Source of the DNA: Amborella trichopoda
Taxonomy: Eukaryota; Streptophyta; Magnoliopsida; Amborellales; Amborellaceae
Assembly: GCF_000471905.2 (NCBI RefSeq)
Contig: NW_006500065.1
Location: 652,792 to 716,791 of the forward strand
Reading direction: 5' to 3'
Length of the DNA: 64,000 bases
The notes beneath the pieces were generated by a model that had not been told where the DNA came from, ran no database searches, and saw only the letters and a list, made by a program, of their open reading frames with translations. Of the stretch, positions 11,474-23,267 are shown in pieces. Positions within the stretch are counted from its first letter, which is position 1; the number at the start of each line of letters is the position of its first letter. The position numbers and the translations under genes were made by a program.

Positions 11474-11690
11474 GTTAACGGTTTCTTCGATGTATCTTGT
11501 TTTGGGGCCAATAGGGCATTTCTATCCTTTTTCAATTCTTTAGGACATTAGTATAATACTTAAGGGTATTATTGTCTTTTGTATGTAAAGTTATTATTAT
11601 AGATTGGCATGAGTGGAGTGAGGAAGAGTGACGCTAACGTGACTGCCTCCAGCCAGCTCCCTTCGTTTACTCAGCCTCTCTCTCTCTCTT
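11474..11690 (+). repeat. Copia I 3' LTR (approximate)
   Basis: Starts TGTTAACGG directly after the polypurine tract gagggggag and matches the 5' LTR in ordered blocks. It carries an extra 30-bp stretch (gcatttctatcc...) not seen in the 5' copy. The distal end is unclear, near a CT run at 11680. Confidence 0.6.
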
Positions 11691-12719
11691 TTTTGACAGG
11701 CTCGACCCCCCTCTGGAAGCTCTCCTGCGCTACAAGGAAGGGGCTTTCGCTCCTTTGTATGGTATCTAAGGTTCATGGTTAAACTGACCCGAGGTTCCAC
11801 CAATGTTGGGTCAGGATTCCCTTGGTGCTAGGACTATACCATTCCTCTTGGCCTCTTTAATAGGGCGCTTGTTCGAATCTTGTGCTTCAACTTAATGCTC
11901 AATATTGTCAATTTTGCATAATTAGTTTGCACATTAAATTTTCTATAGTATATGAGTTGCATGTTTAGTTAACACATGATTTTCGGTGGTGGTAGATTGT
12001 ATTGTCGCTATTGGCCGCTTTGAGAAGTCATGAGTTCGAACCTTGTTCTTCAATTTATTACTTTGATAATATTTTTATCTTCAACGAAGAAGATGGGTGT
12101 GATTGTATTATGTTACATAGTCATAAACTACACTCAGAGAATGCAACAAATTACATTATTTTACAATAATTGATTTTATTTTTTGTTAATTAATGTATAA
12201 ACTGCACTACAGGAGTACAAAAAAATTAAAATATTATAAAATAATCGGATTTTGTCTAGTTTTAATAAAATTTGAATTTTTTAGAAAATTTATTAACTAT
12301 TTAAAATATCATATGGTCTACACTTCCTACCTAGGAAACCCTAGTTAAATGCACTCGACCTCGATTTTTATTGAGATGGTAGGTCATACTTGTAGAACTT
12401 ATCATTCTATCCTTTGAAGTTGGAATTGATCTTCCTAATATAGTGCAATCTTGATCCCTTAATATTAGGTTGTGTGGAACCTTCTACCCTTTAATGTTGC
12501 CCGCTCCCAATCTGATTCCCGGAGCTGTCCCTACCCTGATCCCGGCATCTATAATTGACATCATTAACAAGTGAGAAACTTGGAACTTAGTTTTTCATAT
12601 AGGTTCAGTTGGGGTCTTTCTATGATCTATGTTTTTATTGCAATTTTTTCCCCTTTATGAAGTTAGGTTCTGTCCACACAAAAAGTGTACTTATATCTTA
12701 TCCTGCAAATTATGTGCAG
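11691..12719. other. End of intron 1
   Basis: AT-rich intron DNA. Two short related segments contain gttcgaatctt and gttcgaacctt (11871 and 12033), each followed by a CTTCAA(C/T)TTA block. They may be fragments of an old SINE but are too weak to annotate as one. No gene is seen. Confidence 0.5.
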
Positions 12720-12839
12720 AAAAACACTCGAAGTGGATTGATGGTTCTCAAGCAAATGGAGCATGCAGATGTAAAACCCAATTCTGAGACTTTCTTCCAT
12801 TTAATATCAAATTCTGAATGTGAAGAGGATCTCAATAAG
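12720..12839 (+). CDS. PPR gene, exon B (40 codons, phase 0-0)
   Basis: The acceptor is tatgtgcag at 12719 and the donor is aag followed by gtattc at 12840. The exon reads KNTRSGLMVLKQMEHADV, then KPNSETFFHLISNSECEED and LNK. It is one PPR with the KPNSETF turn between helices. The Tyr-Asn pair usual after this turn is replaced by Phe-Phe, so the base-reading position is atypical. The frame happens to stay open upstream to an ATG at 12609, but that part is intron: it does not look like a repeat, and the acceptor is clear. Confidence 0.87.
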
Positions 12840-14460
12840 GTATTCCTGGAATAATTTGTGACTGGTTTTCTTTCACAGTCTTCTAGTATTTCTGATCTTT
12901 TGGATCTGATCGAATTTCTTTGTACAAAGTGCTAACAATGTTTCTTGTGTATACAATATGAGCTGATTTCTTGTGAAATACTAGCTCCCACGATATGTTT
13001 CATTCTCCTTTTAATTTATTTTCTGATATCTGAAATGAATCTTGTGCGCCAAAATTTATCACCCATGCTCAAATGTATCAATGCACCAAATTACACCTGT
13101 CAGACATGTTACATTTATAGTGATATCCTAAATATTATCAGTTACTTATTTGTATTTCATCTCTGCAAATTTTATTTTGATATGCTAAAATGTACCAATG
13201 TATCAAAATGCCAACTTTTTAAATATCTTTGGTTAAATATGCTCAGTTGCTGGTAAATCTCCCCTTATTTCTAAGAGTAGGTTTGATGGTCATGGGGTTT
13301 CGGTCTCTAACAATAACTTCCGAAGAGAAGCTAAAGCCCCAGGGTAGTCTCAATATGGAAGTATGAAGATTTGTTATCTGTTTATTGCATAAAGCCATTG
13401 AGTAGCGGCTTTTTATTGAATTTCACTAGGCATGCCTGCTGCTTCAGCAACTCCTTGTAATTTCCGACTGAATGAGTTGTGTTTTTCATTTTTTTTTCAT
13501 TTTATATAAGTGAAACTTGTGATTTCCACCTTTAACTAGGAACTTATCATCTCTGGTTTGTAGGATGCATTATGATCTATATCATGACGAGGGGCACTTA
13601 GTTACATGGACCTTGCATTCTAAGGCCTTTGTTCTGAAATGCCTAGATTTCAAAAGTTGAGCTCTGTGCTGTTGGTTATATTTGTATCTGAACCTGTTAC
13701 CCTAGCAGGAGCTTTACCGAGTAGAAGAAAATAATGCAAAATCGTTTGATCAAAATGCCCAAAAGGAATTGGTTACTCTCCATTTCTATGAAGGGAAAGG
13801 ATCACTCGTTGCAAGGATATAAATGGTAAAACATTGAGCATATGGTTCCATAGGAGTACACAACTTGTGGATTTGCATTAATATGTTGCTTATCATAAAT
13901 AGGCGAAACTTGAATTGGGGTGCACAACTTGGCAAACTGGGTTAAGAGAAGCTTATCTCAAATATTTGACAGGTCCTTTACACTCCCGAGGTTGTGTAAA
14001 CATGTTAGTCGTATACTTCACTTGTGACATGCCTGGCATATTAGTCATTATGATTATATGGTCAATTACATATATCGTTGGCATATTGATAATTTTGATC
14101 GTACTATCTTTAGACTTGATCATGATTATTTATATGTTAATGGACCAATACTTATCCTAGATTACTTTCTTTGGGCATTTAAACTAGAAAATTATATTTG
14201 TGTAAGAGCATTGCAAGATTCTGGTGATGGAATAACGGTAGTGCTTGACTGTTTCCTGAGTTTGTAAACCTGAATTCTGTCAAACTAAGAATTCACTGTA
14301 TTAGAAACAGTTGTTAACTAAGTATATTAGTCCATCACTGTTGGTCAACATTATTTGGTATTAGAGTTTTATGGGAGCGTTACAATAGATAAAGCATTTG
14401 ACAAATATTGCCAAATTTGGTCAATTAGAACATTTGCTCAGAATGATATGTTGCTGGCAC
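12840..14460. other. Intron 2 start, no gene seen
   Basis: AT-rich DNA with scattered short open frames that lack domains. At 14356 a ttggtattagagttttat string resembles a tRNA-Met primer-binding site, but no LTR or coding region around it confirms an element. Confidence 0.5.
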
Positions 14461-14473
14461 AAGTCAAATTAAT

Positions 14474-15248
14474 CGGTTGGCTCCTCCAGAAGGCACCATC
14501 AAAATTAAATTCGACGGTTGCTCTCTGGGGAACCCTGGCATAGCAGGAGCCGGTGGAGTCTTCCACGACCATCAACACAACATTCTGCTCACTTATTCCG
14601 AGCACTTAGGCCATGAGATTCTCAGTTCACTAAAGTCATGGCTCTGCTCTTGGGGAATAAAAGATTCAACCGTACTTGGGGATCACACCTTTGTGTGGAA
14701 GGAGACACTCAAAATACTATCTCCTGGGCAGTCGGGACCTCACCACATCCTTGGTACGTATCCTCTGTATTTGATAAGATTGCTTACACTTGCAGGGATA
14801 TGGTCGTCTTATGGAAGCATATCTGGAGGACGTCGAACGAGTTCGTCGATCTTTGACGAAAGACGGAGCAAGGGCTCTAGCAAAAGACCTCGTCTAGACG
14901 AGCATTTTTTAGGTTGCAGTTCTTCAATAGAAGTCGTCGGTCCATCTCTTTTTTTTCTCTGGACCACAGTAGGCGTACCCTTCCTTACTCACACTTGCTG
15001 TAGTTCTATAGTAGCTGTCGGTCCATCTCCTTTTTTGCTCTAGACCACAGTGGGCGTACCTTTGTTTACTCACGATCTATACATTCCTTGTAATCGGGGA
15101 ATTCTATAAGCCCCAATATTTTGTATAGGGTCTTTTTACCTATTTTTTTTTTTGACTGAGAGACCCGACTTGTGGGTACTTTTGATTCCCCTTCTGTTTC
15201 ATATTACTCTCACAGCAATACAAAAGTTAACTTTATCAAAAAAAAAAA
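14474..15248 (+). mobile_element. LINE C: short 5'-truncated L1/RNase H LINE with 13-bp TSD
   Basis: Direct repeats aagtcaaattaat at 14461-14473 and 15249-15261 flank a 775-bp insert that ends in poly-A (15239-15250). It keeps only the RNase H end of ORF2 (open at 14477-15043): GTIKIKFDGCSLGNPGIAG with the catalytic Asp intact, then a frameshift before the GD and ELA motifs (readable at 14638-14856 as CVEGDTQNTISWA and TSNEFVDL). The 3' UTR has the gggtctttttacctattttt motif and a small accc/gggt stem. Confidence 0.88.
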
Positions 15249-15261
15249 AAGTCAAATTAAT

Positions 15262-15660
15262 GATCATTGTTCTTCTTTTAAGGTGAGCAAACCTTAAGGA
15301 ATCCAACATATCATGAGTTGTACACATGCCCATTAGTCATCGTCTCTTCATCCAAAATATAGGCGCATCTATGCGTTTGTCTAATTTTAGCTTCCTAGCC
15401 ATGGTAATAATAGTTAAAGTACGGCAAAGAAATAAAATATTATAAGCGATGGCAAGATTTAGGAGATAGAGGTATATATGTGAGAGAGGAGAGTGTCACT
15501 AAGGAGAAAGGGAGGAGAATAAGTCACAATGGTGTTTCAATGACCCCCATACTCCACTTATACACTTTATATTAATAAGAAAAGTTTGGGATTTATCAAA
15601 TTACCTGCAAGAGTTGAATAGCTTAACACTTTACCCAAATTACCCGCAAGAGTTGAACAG
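15262..15660 (-). repeat. Probable outer part of the Copia III LTR
   Basis: Continues the sequence interrupted by LINE C. It has LTR-like character on the minus strand (short A/T promoter-like segment near 15570, CT/GA-rich leader near 15480) and a local 40-bp duplication (tgcaagagttgaa at about 15606 and 15646). It is assigned to the LTR because LINE D separates it from 18664-18849, which abuts the Copia III polypurine tract. The assignment is inference. Confidence 0.4.
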
Positions 15661-15662
15661 CT

Positions 15663-18600
15663 AAAGACAAAGCTCTTGGGCCTGATGGGTTTCTTGTCGC
15701 CCCTTTTAAGACCTTTTAGGAAACTTTTCGCTTGGATTTCTTAAGTTTCTTCGCTGAGTTTTTTCAGCGGGGTAATCTCAACAAATCCATCATTGCTACG
15801 TTCATCGCTCTGGTTCCTAAGGTCGAAGGGGCAAAGGAACTTAAGGACTTCCATCCCATAAGCTTGCTCAACTCTACTTATAAAATCCTCTCTAAGGTTC
15901 TGGCTTCTAGACTCCAACAGGTTCGTCCATCAGTCATCTCCCCCTCGCAGTCGGCCTTTATTAAAAGTAGACAAATCCTTGATGGGGCTTTGATAGCTAA
16001 CGAATGCATTCACTCGAGACACCTAGCCAAAAAACCAGTCTCATTTTCAAAATTGACTAGGAACAGGCCTATGACCATGTTAACTAGCCAGTTCTGAACG
16101 AGACAATGGTTCGTATGGGCTTTCGAGACCAGTGGCAAAAATGGATGAGGGGGTGCTTCTCTCACCCCTGCTTCTCTATCCTTATCAACGGTACTCCCAA
16201 AGGGTACTTCCGGTCTTCGAGAGGCCTGAGACAAGAGGACCCTTTGTCCCCTATCTTTTCGCTATCTCAGCTCAGGTCTTTAGCCGATCCCTAGCTCGGC
16301 CTTACCAAGCTGACCTTCTCTCCGGCTTTACCTCCTCAAGAAGAGGGCCCACAGTGTCGCATCTGCAATATGCAAACGATACCTTGGTTTTCCTTGATGC
16401 CTCCCCCTCCGAGGTGGAAAACCTCAGAATTTACCTTAAATGTTTTCAGATGGCTATTGGTTTCAATGTAAATATGGTGAAATAAAATATGATGGGTGTT
16501 GCCATCACTACCAACCTTATCAAAGACCTCATTACAAAGTGGGAATGTAAATTGGAGGACCTCCCAACTTCATACTTGGGCCTCCCTCTAGGCCTCGGAA
16601 ACCTAAAAAGAGACACTGATCCTATGTCATTGATAAGGTGGACAGACGGTTAGCTGGTTTGGAAGGGAGATACCTGTCACAATCTAGTGGAACCACTCTT
16701 ATCAAAGCCACCCTAACCAATCCACTAGTTTATTTGATGTCTCTCTTTCAAATTCCGGCCTCGGTGGCTAATCGACTTGATCAACTCATGAAGAACTTCC
16801 TTTGGTCAGGACAAGCAGATAAAATTAAGTTTCATCTTATCTCTTGGAACAAGGTTCTATTACCCAAAAACCAGGGAGGACTGGGCATTAGAAACTTGAG
16901 AAAACATAACCTCACCCTCTTAGGGAAATGGTGGTGGCGTTTGGCCACCCAGTCGGAATCCCTTTGGGCTCAGGTACTACGGAACAAGTACAAAATTCCA
17001 GTACACTCTTGGATCCCAGAGACCAAACCTTGGTCTAATGCTTCAGGGGTGTGGAGGTCCTTAACGGCCACACTTGAGCTTTTCAGGAAAAGCATTAGAT
17101 TTTGACCAAGATTAGGTATGAGGGTACGTTTCTGGACCGACCTGTGGATTGGTCATACCCCTTTTAAGGGAATGCTATCCATCTATGTTCTCAATCGCGG
17201 TGAATAGAGAGGCTACTGTTGAGGATGAGTTTAGTTGGAAGGAGGAAGAAGACGATGGTATCCCTCTTTTAGAAGGAACCTTTCAAAGGGGGAATCCAAG
17301 CAATTCCTCTCACTCTCGTCACTGCTGTACAAAACCATTATCCCTCTTTAGGGAAGGGACAAGTTGGTGTGGTCCCTTGCTCCCTTAGGGAATTTTACGG
17401 TGGCTTCCTTCTATAAAAAGCTCACCCAACCCCTTACTTTCCTCGATTCTTTCTCAGGTGTGGCAGACTATTGTGCCTCCAAAGGTCCAAACTTTCAATT
17501 GGCTCGCAGGTTCAAGCAAGGTTCTCACTGTGGATCACCTACAAAGGAAAGGGATCCCTATTCTTAATAGGTGTATCATGTGCTTGTGCCAAGAGGAATC
17601 TAATAACCATCTGTTTCCGTATTGTATCGTGGCCCATAGTTTATGGAGTCAACTTCTACAACTGTTCGGGGTGCAATGGGTTCTACCTCCAACTGTTAAA
17701 GACCTATTCGCTTTGAACTTGGCCGTTCACTGGCCGAAGGCGGGCAGAATCCTATGGAAAGCAATAGTGGCAGCAACAGTTTGGACCATTTTAGAAATAA
17801 AGGAACGCTCGAATTTTTCAGGGACAGGCTTATTCTGGCCCTTCGCTCTACTTTAAGGTTACATCCTTAGTAACCTTTTAGCTGTCAAACCATCTCTAGT
17901 TCAATGGTATCCCTAGGGACTCCTTCCTCTCGATTGGGAGCATATTCTACTCCACAATCCGAAGAAAAACAAAGTTAAATCTACATGGAAACCTCCTCCC
18001 CAAGGAGCAAGCAAATTAAATTTTGATGGCTGCTCTTTAGGCAACCCAAGCCTTACAGGGGCAGGAGGGGTTTTTAGAGACCACCTTCAAAACGTTATCT
18101 TCCCCTACAAGATTCACAGTTCGCCGAATCTATGGCTCTACTTAGAGGCATACAGTGTTTTGATCGGTCTTGGGGACGGTCTCTCCTAGTGGAAGGAGAC
18201 GCTAGAAACATTATCTCTTGGGCTTCCAGGACTGCGCCCCCCCTTGGTATCTAGTGCCTATTTTTGATGAGATGGAGGATCTTTGCAGAAATATGCCAAT
18301 CTTATAGATGCGTATCTCGAGGATGTCGAACGGGCTCGCCGATCAGCTATCCAAGGACGGAGCCATGGCCAATGCAGATGAATAGGCACTTCTGCAGCTC
18401 TTTTTGGGTCGGGCACGAAGCACGCACTTTACTCGATCTCCTCTCGGACGGGTTCCTTTTTTGTTCTACTCGTTCGTTCCTTTTTGCTTTCTCTCTTGTA
18501 CATTTTCTGATTACAGTGTAAGGGGATAATTTATAGCCCCATTTTGTATAGGGTCCGATGACCTATTCTTTTTTACCAGAAGTATCGGCTTTAAGGTACT

Positions 18601-18669
18601 CTTGGATGAACCTTATTCTCTTGTATCTATCCTCTTAAATCAATACAATTGTTAAAAATATCAAAAAAA
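15663..18669 (+). mobile_element. LINE D: L1/RNase H LINE, 5'-truncated, plus strand
   Basis: Starts inside ORF2 at the KDKALGPDGF block that precedes the RT and runs through RT, thumb (YLGLPLGLGN, NFLWSGQADKIKFHL, GGLGIRNLRKHNLTLLGKW), zinc finger (CIMCLCQEESNNHLFPYC at about 17572-17630) and RNase H (KLNFDGCSLGNPSLTGAGGVF at about 18005). The 3' UTR has the gggtccgatgacctattct motif, an agaagta/tactctt stem and a short A tail at 18663-18669. At least five stops or frameshifts break ORF2. It lies inside a copia LTR; no clean target-site duplication was found. Confidence 0.85.
15732..17104 (+). pseudogene. LINE D reverse transcriptase remnant
   Basis: Frames at 15732-16097, 16132-16485 and 16638-17105 together give a near-complete RT: FIALVPKVEGAKELKDFHPI, SAFIKSRQILDGALIANE, then a frameshift through the second catalytic region. 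The palm motif is HLQYANDTLVFLD at 16360-16398, so the first Asp of Y-A-D-D is Asn (16369-16380). The thumb is intact (NFLWSGQADKIKFHLISW). A stop stands where the KIDWEKAYDHVDW block should be. Confidence 0.82.
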
Positions 18670-18878
18670 GAAATTCAAAATACCCAAAAAAAATACATGA
18701 AAATGTCAAATACTTCATCTCCTCTAGTTATTTTGACAAATTTCTCAAAACGTTTAAAGTACAAAGCTGCTCCTTAATCAAGAGAGGAGACAAATAAGTC
18801 CTCAAGACTTAATACAAGGAGAAACAACTATAAACTTAATTACTCAACACTCCATCTCAAGTCAGTGCATGGATATTT

Positions 18879-20882
18879 TGAAAGGTGTGGCTATGTGAAA
18901 GTCAAGGTATTGAATTAAAAAATTTCTTTTTATTTTTATTTCAAATATCTGAAATCTACTTACATGGGCCATATTATGTTGCTGTAAAATTAAAATAATG
19001 CCTTAGATACAACTTAGGTTCTTTATTTTTATTACGAAGTGAAATAAAAACTATTCAGGAGCTTTAGACAAACTTCCACCTTAATTTTTAACACCAAATA
19101 AGTTCCTGAAGATTTACAAAAAATAGAATTTAATATTGTACATTAATCTAGAACTGTTGGGAAAACATATTGGAAGATGCCGATAGTTACCCTACCAGGA
19201 CTTAATACACCGTACACTCGATTCCCTGACCAATGGCATACTTTTGCTCCTTAAGGTGTTGCTGGAAATTCTGATATAGAGAAGCTTTATAGGCAATATA
19301 CTTCTTTCTCTAGGGTTTTAGAGAGCTCAAAAATCAACTAGGGCTTCTACAAATCCTATAGGAATAAATTAGGACTGAATGTGTGTGTTGATCTCTCTCT
19401 TGACTGGGCTTCTCTCTTCTTTCTTCAAAAATACTGTAAACCCTTACTCTAGGGTTTCACTGTAGCACCACCTCTAATTTTGGGTGGCGTAACACAAACT
19501 TATAGAGGAGAGTGGCGTGCCTCCCTATGGGTAGAGGGAGGGGCACGTGACTTCAAGTTTTCCTTTTTGGGGAGAGAGAGAGAGAGAGAGAGGAAAAATT
19601 TGGCGTGGAAAAGAGAGACAGAGAATAGGTGCGTGAAAGAGAGAGAGAAAGATCTCGTGTTGTAAGAGGGTTCAAATTAGATCTTTTTATAAAAGAAAAT
19701 CTATAACCTAAATTAAATATGATTCTTTTCAAGTATTGCCTTATCCAGTTTCTAGCTAGACTTTTAGGATAAATATGAATTCTGTGGGGTGAGAGAATCA
19801 GAGCCATCCATCCTAAAAATCAGCCATCATGATTTTAGGTGGAAAGAAAGGAATCTTATCCCCTTAGATTTTGACCCAAGTCCAACTCCTATTTGAATTA
19901 AAATAAAATTAAATTTAGACTTTATATAGATCTCTCAATTAAATTTGAAATACAATTAAACTTAAAGATTTTCTAGATCTCTGGATCTCCTATAAGGATT
20001 GGAAACCAAATCTAATTTGAATTAGAAGTACCTAAACCAAATCTAATTTGTATTAAATATACCTGTTTTAAGTTATTTTAAGGAACCAAAAATTAAGAAA
20101 AGTGGGGCGTGTTGTAAAGTGTCGTGCCCACTTCTCTTTAAAAGGTGGTGTACAAACACTTAATTAAAAAATGGGGCGTGCCCCCTTTGTTCCACTTAAA
20201 ATGGCATGCCCCCCCTTTTTCTGTTAAAGATGGTGTACCATAATTGTTTAAAAACATGGGGCATTGCCCACTAAGGGATGCCACGTGGTCCCCACACTTC
20301 AAAACAAAACACACACGTGGGGCTAGATCCTTAGCCCACATGTGTTATTTTAAGTTTTGAAATTTTTATAAATACCCTTTTGATTAAAAGTACACTTGAA
20401 AATATTGTTTTAAAATTTTGAAGAATATTTAAAAATAAAAAAAATAATTTATAATTCTAAAATAGAATATAACTAGGAGTGGACTGGTACAAATGGATCA
20501 AAATTAGTGATACTAAGGGCACTCCACTCTCCTCAGAAACCATGATCCACTACTGTTGTCATATCCAACCCAACAAAAGTCTTATGACCCATAGTCTCTA
20601 TGCAGGGGCTCATAATTGGCTTGTCAAAGTTGGATAATAAACAGTGGGACCATGATCCTGGAATGTAAATTTCAGTTGTGCAGAAGTCTCTCTGACCTCA
20701 ACAAGGGATGACCCATTGCAAACCCTTCTCGATTGTGCCAGGGCTAATTTTTACCTGACCTAGATCATAAGCCGCTCAACCCTTGGTCAGTCAACACACA
20801 CACTCCCATTGAAGTGCATATTCCACTGTACGTATCATTTTTACAAGCTTTCTAAGCCTTTAGAGGCCACAAAAACCCAACA
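18879..20882 (-). mobile_element. Solo LTR-A1 (2004 bp, TSD tattt)
   Basis: The insert starts TGAAAGGTG and ends ACCCAACA on the + strand (so TGTTGGGT...CACCTTTCA on its own strand). It is flanked by tattt at 18874-18878 and 20883-20887. It splits the last codons of the Copia III RNase H frame. It is collinear with LTR-A2 (25251-27244), with matching ends, GA-rich tracts, ggcgtgcc blocks and Copia-type spacing, and codes for nothing. One LTR with a single 5-bp duplication and no internal region indicates recombination to a solo LTR. Confidence 0.85.
19571..19592. repeat. (GA)n microsatellite inside LTR-A1
   Basis: About eleven GA units; an equivalent tract lies in LTR-A2 at 25793-25810, so it is part of the LTR. 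Confidence 0.9.
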
Positions 20883-21318
20883 TATTTATCATGCGCAGCT
20901 TGCTTAAGATCATTTGTAGTCGAGGTTTTTCCACCGCTGGGTTTTCTAGCTGGTTTTTTGTTTGAACATATGGAAGATAAATTTCCTTAGTAGCAACCCT
21001 TCCTCGAATAAAATGCCAATCTACCTCTATATGCTTCGTTCTATCATGCTGAAGCAGATTATGAGCTATATTGATTGTTGCCTTATTATCACAATATAAG
21101 GGCATTGACCTTTTCACAAAGAAACCAAGTTCTCGTAAAAGGATCTTTAGTCGGAGTAATTTACATGCACCATGAACCATGGATCTATACTCATATTCTG
21201 TACTTGATCTTGCTACAATTGATTGCTTCTTACTTCTCCAAGTTACAAGGCTCCCTCCAAAAAGAGCACAGCACCCGATGTCAACCTTTGATACGTAATA
21301 GGACCATCCCAGCTGCAT
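20883..21318 (-). pseudogene. Copia III RNase H remnant
   Basis: The 152-residue frame reads GCCALFGGSLVTWRSKKQSI, ARSSTEYEYRSMVHGACKLL, MPLYCDNKATINIAHNLLQH, DRTKHIEVDWHFIRGRV. This is the full copia RNase H core with DNKA and the catalytic acidic residues visible. It ends at the solo LTR-A1 junction, where the last residues (after LRMIN) are displaced 2 kb away to about 18850-18873. This is one of the best-preserved transposon domains in the window. Confidence 0.85.
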
Positions 21319-22010
21319 TTATATAAGCTTCAACTCACAAGGGCCCATGATTAGTAAACAACAGTCCTCTCTGCAGTAATGATTTTAAGTACCTGAGGAT
21401 TCTACAGTAGCCTCAAGGTGGATAGTTCATGGAGAATGTATAAACTGACTAATCACACTCACATGTGTAAGGTCTGGTTGTGTAAATAAAAGGTATGTTA
21501 GTCGACCCACTAATACCTAAAACATACCCACATCCATGGGAGCTTCAACCCTTTGGTCATCAAGCTTGTGATTCTGTTTTATAGTTGTGTCAGCCAGTTT
21601 AGCCCCAAGTTTTTTAGTTTATTTAAGGAGATCCATTATATACTTCCTTTTGAGTGATGAAGATCGTTGTTTTGACCTGGTTACTTCTATTCCAGGAAAG
21701 AGCTTCAGTGGGCCTACATCAGATTTCCAAATTCTCTTGCAAGAAAACCCTGAAGTTGTTGAATTTCCTTGGGAGAACTACTTGTTACAATAATGTCATC
21801 CAAGTATACAATTAGCACTGTGGTGCTGGTCTTGGTATTGTTAATGAATAAGGTTTGGTCCGCTTATCTTCGAGTATTTATAATGTTTGTTGAGGGTTTA
21901 CAGAGGACAAAAATACCCTCAATGAAAATAAGTATCCTAAAGTGTATAAAAATGTCAAAGATGCCGCAATACAGAAAACATGTTATTCTTTAAAAAAATG
22001 TAATCTAGAA
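21319..22010 (-). pseudogene. Copia III reverse transcriptase C-terminal remnant
   Basis: Minus-strand reading with stops gives the segment before RNase H: APMDVGMF, VLVGRLTYLLFTQPDLTHVS, SQFIHSP, and upstream a KLGAKLADTTIK-like linker and a DDIIVT-like remnant near 21790. It is partial and frameshifted. Confidence 0.65.
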
Positions 22011-22240
22011 TACTATTTTACAAACTTTTTGGGTCTTATGAGATCTATCGTACTAATTAGGCAAGATTTATCAGTAGTATTAGTAAATGTGGGTATGTAT
22101 GTACTATTTACTTTAGATTACGGGTTTTTCCGCTAAACCACATGTATAATTATATGGAGAGTAATTTCAGTTTAATCCAAACGAATCCATCTCAATCTTT
22201 CAGTATAACATACTCAAGTTTTTCTTTTGCATTAAAAAAA

Positions 22241-22725
22241 AGGGAAAATATCTCCATACCCCCTATTTTTAAGTTTCATTTCACAATAGACCCAAGGTTT
22301 TAAAATATATCTTGGGGCATAAAATTTGTAGATTTTATTTCTTCTAACCCCCTGAGCTAATTCAAACCTATTTTTTTAGGCCAAACAAATCTAAAAAGGC
22401 ATGCCTTTTCTAAAAGCCATCCTCTCAAACTTTTAGAGAGAGAGAAGGGCTTCATGGAGATAAGAGGTTACCGGGAGGAGAGAGGTGTTTGGAGAAACAC
22501 GGGAGGAAAGAGAAAGTGAGAGACACAGGAAGAGAAAGAGAGAAGTTTGGGGTATATCAGTGAAGAGAGAGAAAGGATTGGGCTTAGAAAGGGCATGTCT
22601 TTTTCACATTTGTTTAGGTTAAAAAATACGTTTAAAGTGGCCAACGGGTTAGAAGATATCTTTTGAAACCTTGGGTTTATCAAGAAATGAAATCTAAAAA
22701 TAGGGGATATAGAGATATTTTCCCT
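22241..22725. mobile_element. MITE-like foldback element with long terminal inverted repeats
   Basis: The left end agggaaaatatctccatac and right end (reverse complement agggaaaatatctctatat) are inverted copies. The similarity continues inward for at least 65 bp and in patches to about 190 bp. The centre is GA-rich (22435-22560). A-runs flank both ends, so any duplication is hidden. The long inverted repeats fit a Mutator-like or foldback MITE; the superfamily is uncertain. Confidence 0.75.
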
Positions 22726-23162
22726 AAAAAAAACTAGTGAAATACTTTTTGAAATTACATATTTCATACACACGTGCATGTGTATATTTGTCATTGTTCC
22801 CTTTATTCCACTATGGCCTTGAAGGTGACTAGAATCCAGTTATAAAGTGGAGCTGGTAGATGTCTGCTGTTTTGTTCCTTGTCCTATTTTTTAATCAATC
22901 ATAGATGTAGTGGATGAATGTTGATATTGGTGGTATACTTGCATTTCTCATATGTACTTATTGAAGGTCATATGTTTATTTTCTTTGTGATATATTTGTT
23001 GGACGTGATAGTGTATGGCCATTGTTCATTTCTATTGGATCTTGAAATTTGCCATCACTGTTTGATTTCCTTGTTTCATTCTTCTTGTGTGGCCCTTAAT
23101 ATTATTGTGGAAGTCATTGAATGGATCCTCAATTAACCTAGGGAAATTCTGAATTTCTGCAG
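22726..23162. other. End of intron 2
   Basis: T-rich intron sequence leading to the acceptor of exon C. No repeat or gene is recognised. Confidence 0.6.
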
Positions 23163-23267
23163 TACTATGAAGAAATGAAAAAATTGGGAATTCAAGTCAC
23201 GAAGCATGTACATATGGCACTTATAAATGCCTATACGAATTTTGGAAAATTTGATAAGGCAAAACAG
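23163..23267 (+). CDS. PPR gene, exon C (35 codons, phase 0-0)
   Basis: The acceptor is aatttctgcag at 23162 and the donor is cag followed by gtatga at 23268. The exon reads YYEEMKKLGIQVTKHVHMAL and then INAYTNFGKFDKAKQ. At 35 codons it is exactly one PPR in length. The motif is recognisable (EEMKKLGI, ALINAYTNFGKFDKA), but the base-reading position after the turn is Met instead of Asn, Ser or Thr. It joins exon D in frame as KAKQ followed by VVIDHRILDK. Confidence 0.88.

Larger units (their letters stand above)
5349..11690 (+). mobile_element. Copia I: decayed Ty1/copia element with four nested insertions
   Basis: Similar LTR-like blocks lie at about 5349-5510 and 11474-11690 (shared gatgtatcttgtttt/gccaatagg and cattagtataatactta). 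Between them are gag, RT and RNase H remains in copia order on the + strand, ending with the polypurine tract gagggggag just before tgttaac. Integrase and most of protease are absent. The body is cut by solo LTR-C1 (6523-7133), LINE B (7285-8456), solo LTR-C2 (9208-9673) and a hAT-like element (10484-11267). Its leader and gag match Copia II (41-42.7 kb), so two copies of one family sit in introns of the same gene. Confidence 0.78.
18664..22130 (-). mobile_element. Copia III: minus-strand copia remnant split by a solo LTR
   Basis: On the minus strand, RT (about 22010-21319) runs into RNase H (21318-20883). After removal of solo LTR-A1 it continues to the C-terminal residues and the polypurine tract (minus-strand gagatggag) at 18850-18858, and the LTR start TGTTGAG at 18849. 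The LTR itself is cut by LINE D. The upstream genes (gag, protease, integrase) are missing, so the element is truncated near 22130. Confidence 0.75.

Noticed and set aside
11868..12045. tRNA B-box-like gttcgaatc and gttcgaacc
   Set aside because: No A box at a proper distance, no cloverleaf, no A tail; at most a degraded SINE fragment.
12609..12719. Upstream extension of exon B to an ATG
   Set aside because: The frame is open by chance; the sequence is T-rich intron with a good acceptor at 12719, and exon A joins exon B directly.
14350..14370. Primer-binding-site-like ttggtattagag
   Set aside because: No LTR ending in CA before it and no retroelement coding after it.
15600..18680. Target-site duplication for LINE D
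   Set aside because: The nearby repeats (tgcaagagttgaa) are a local duplication on one side only.
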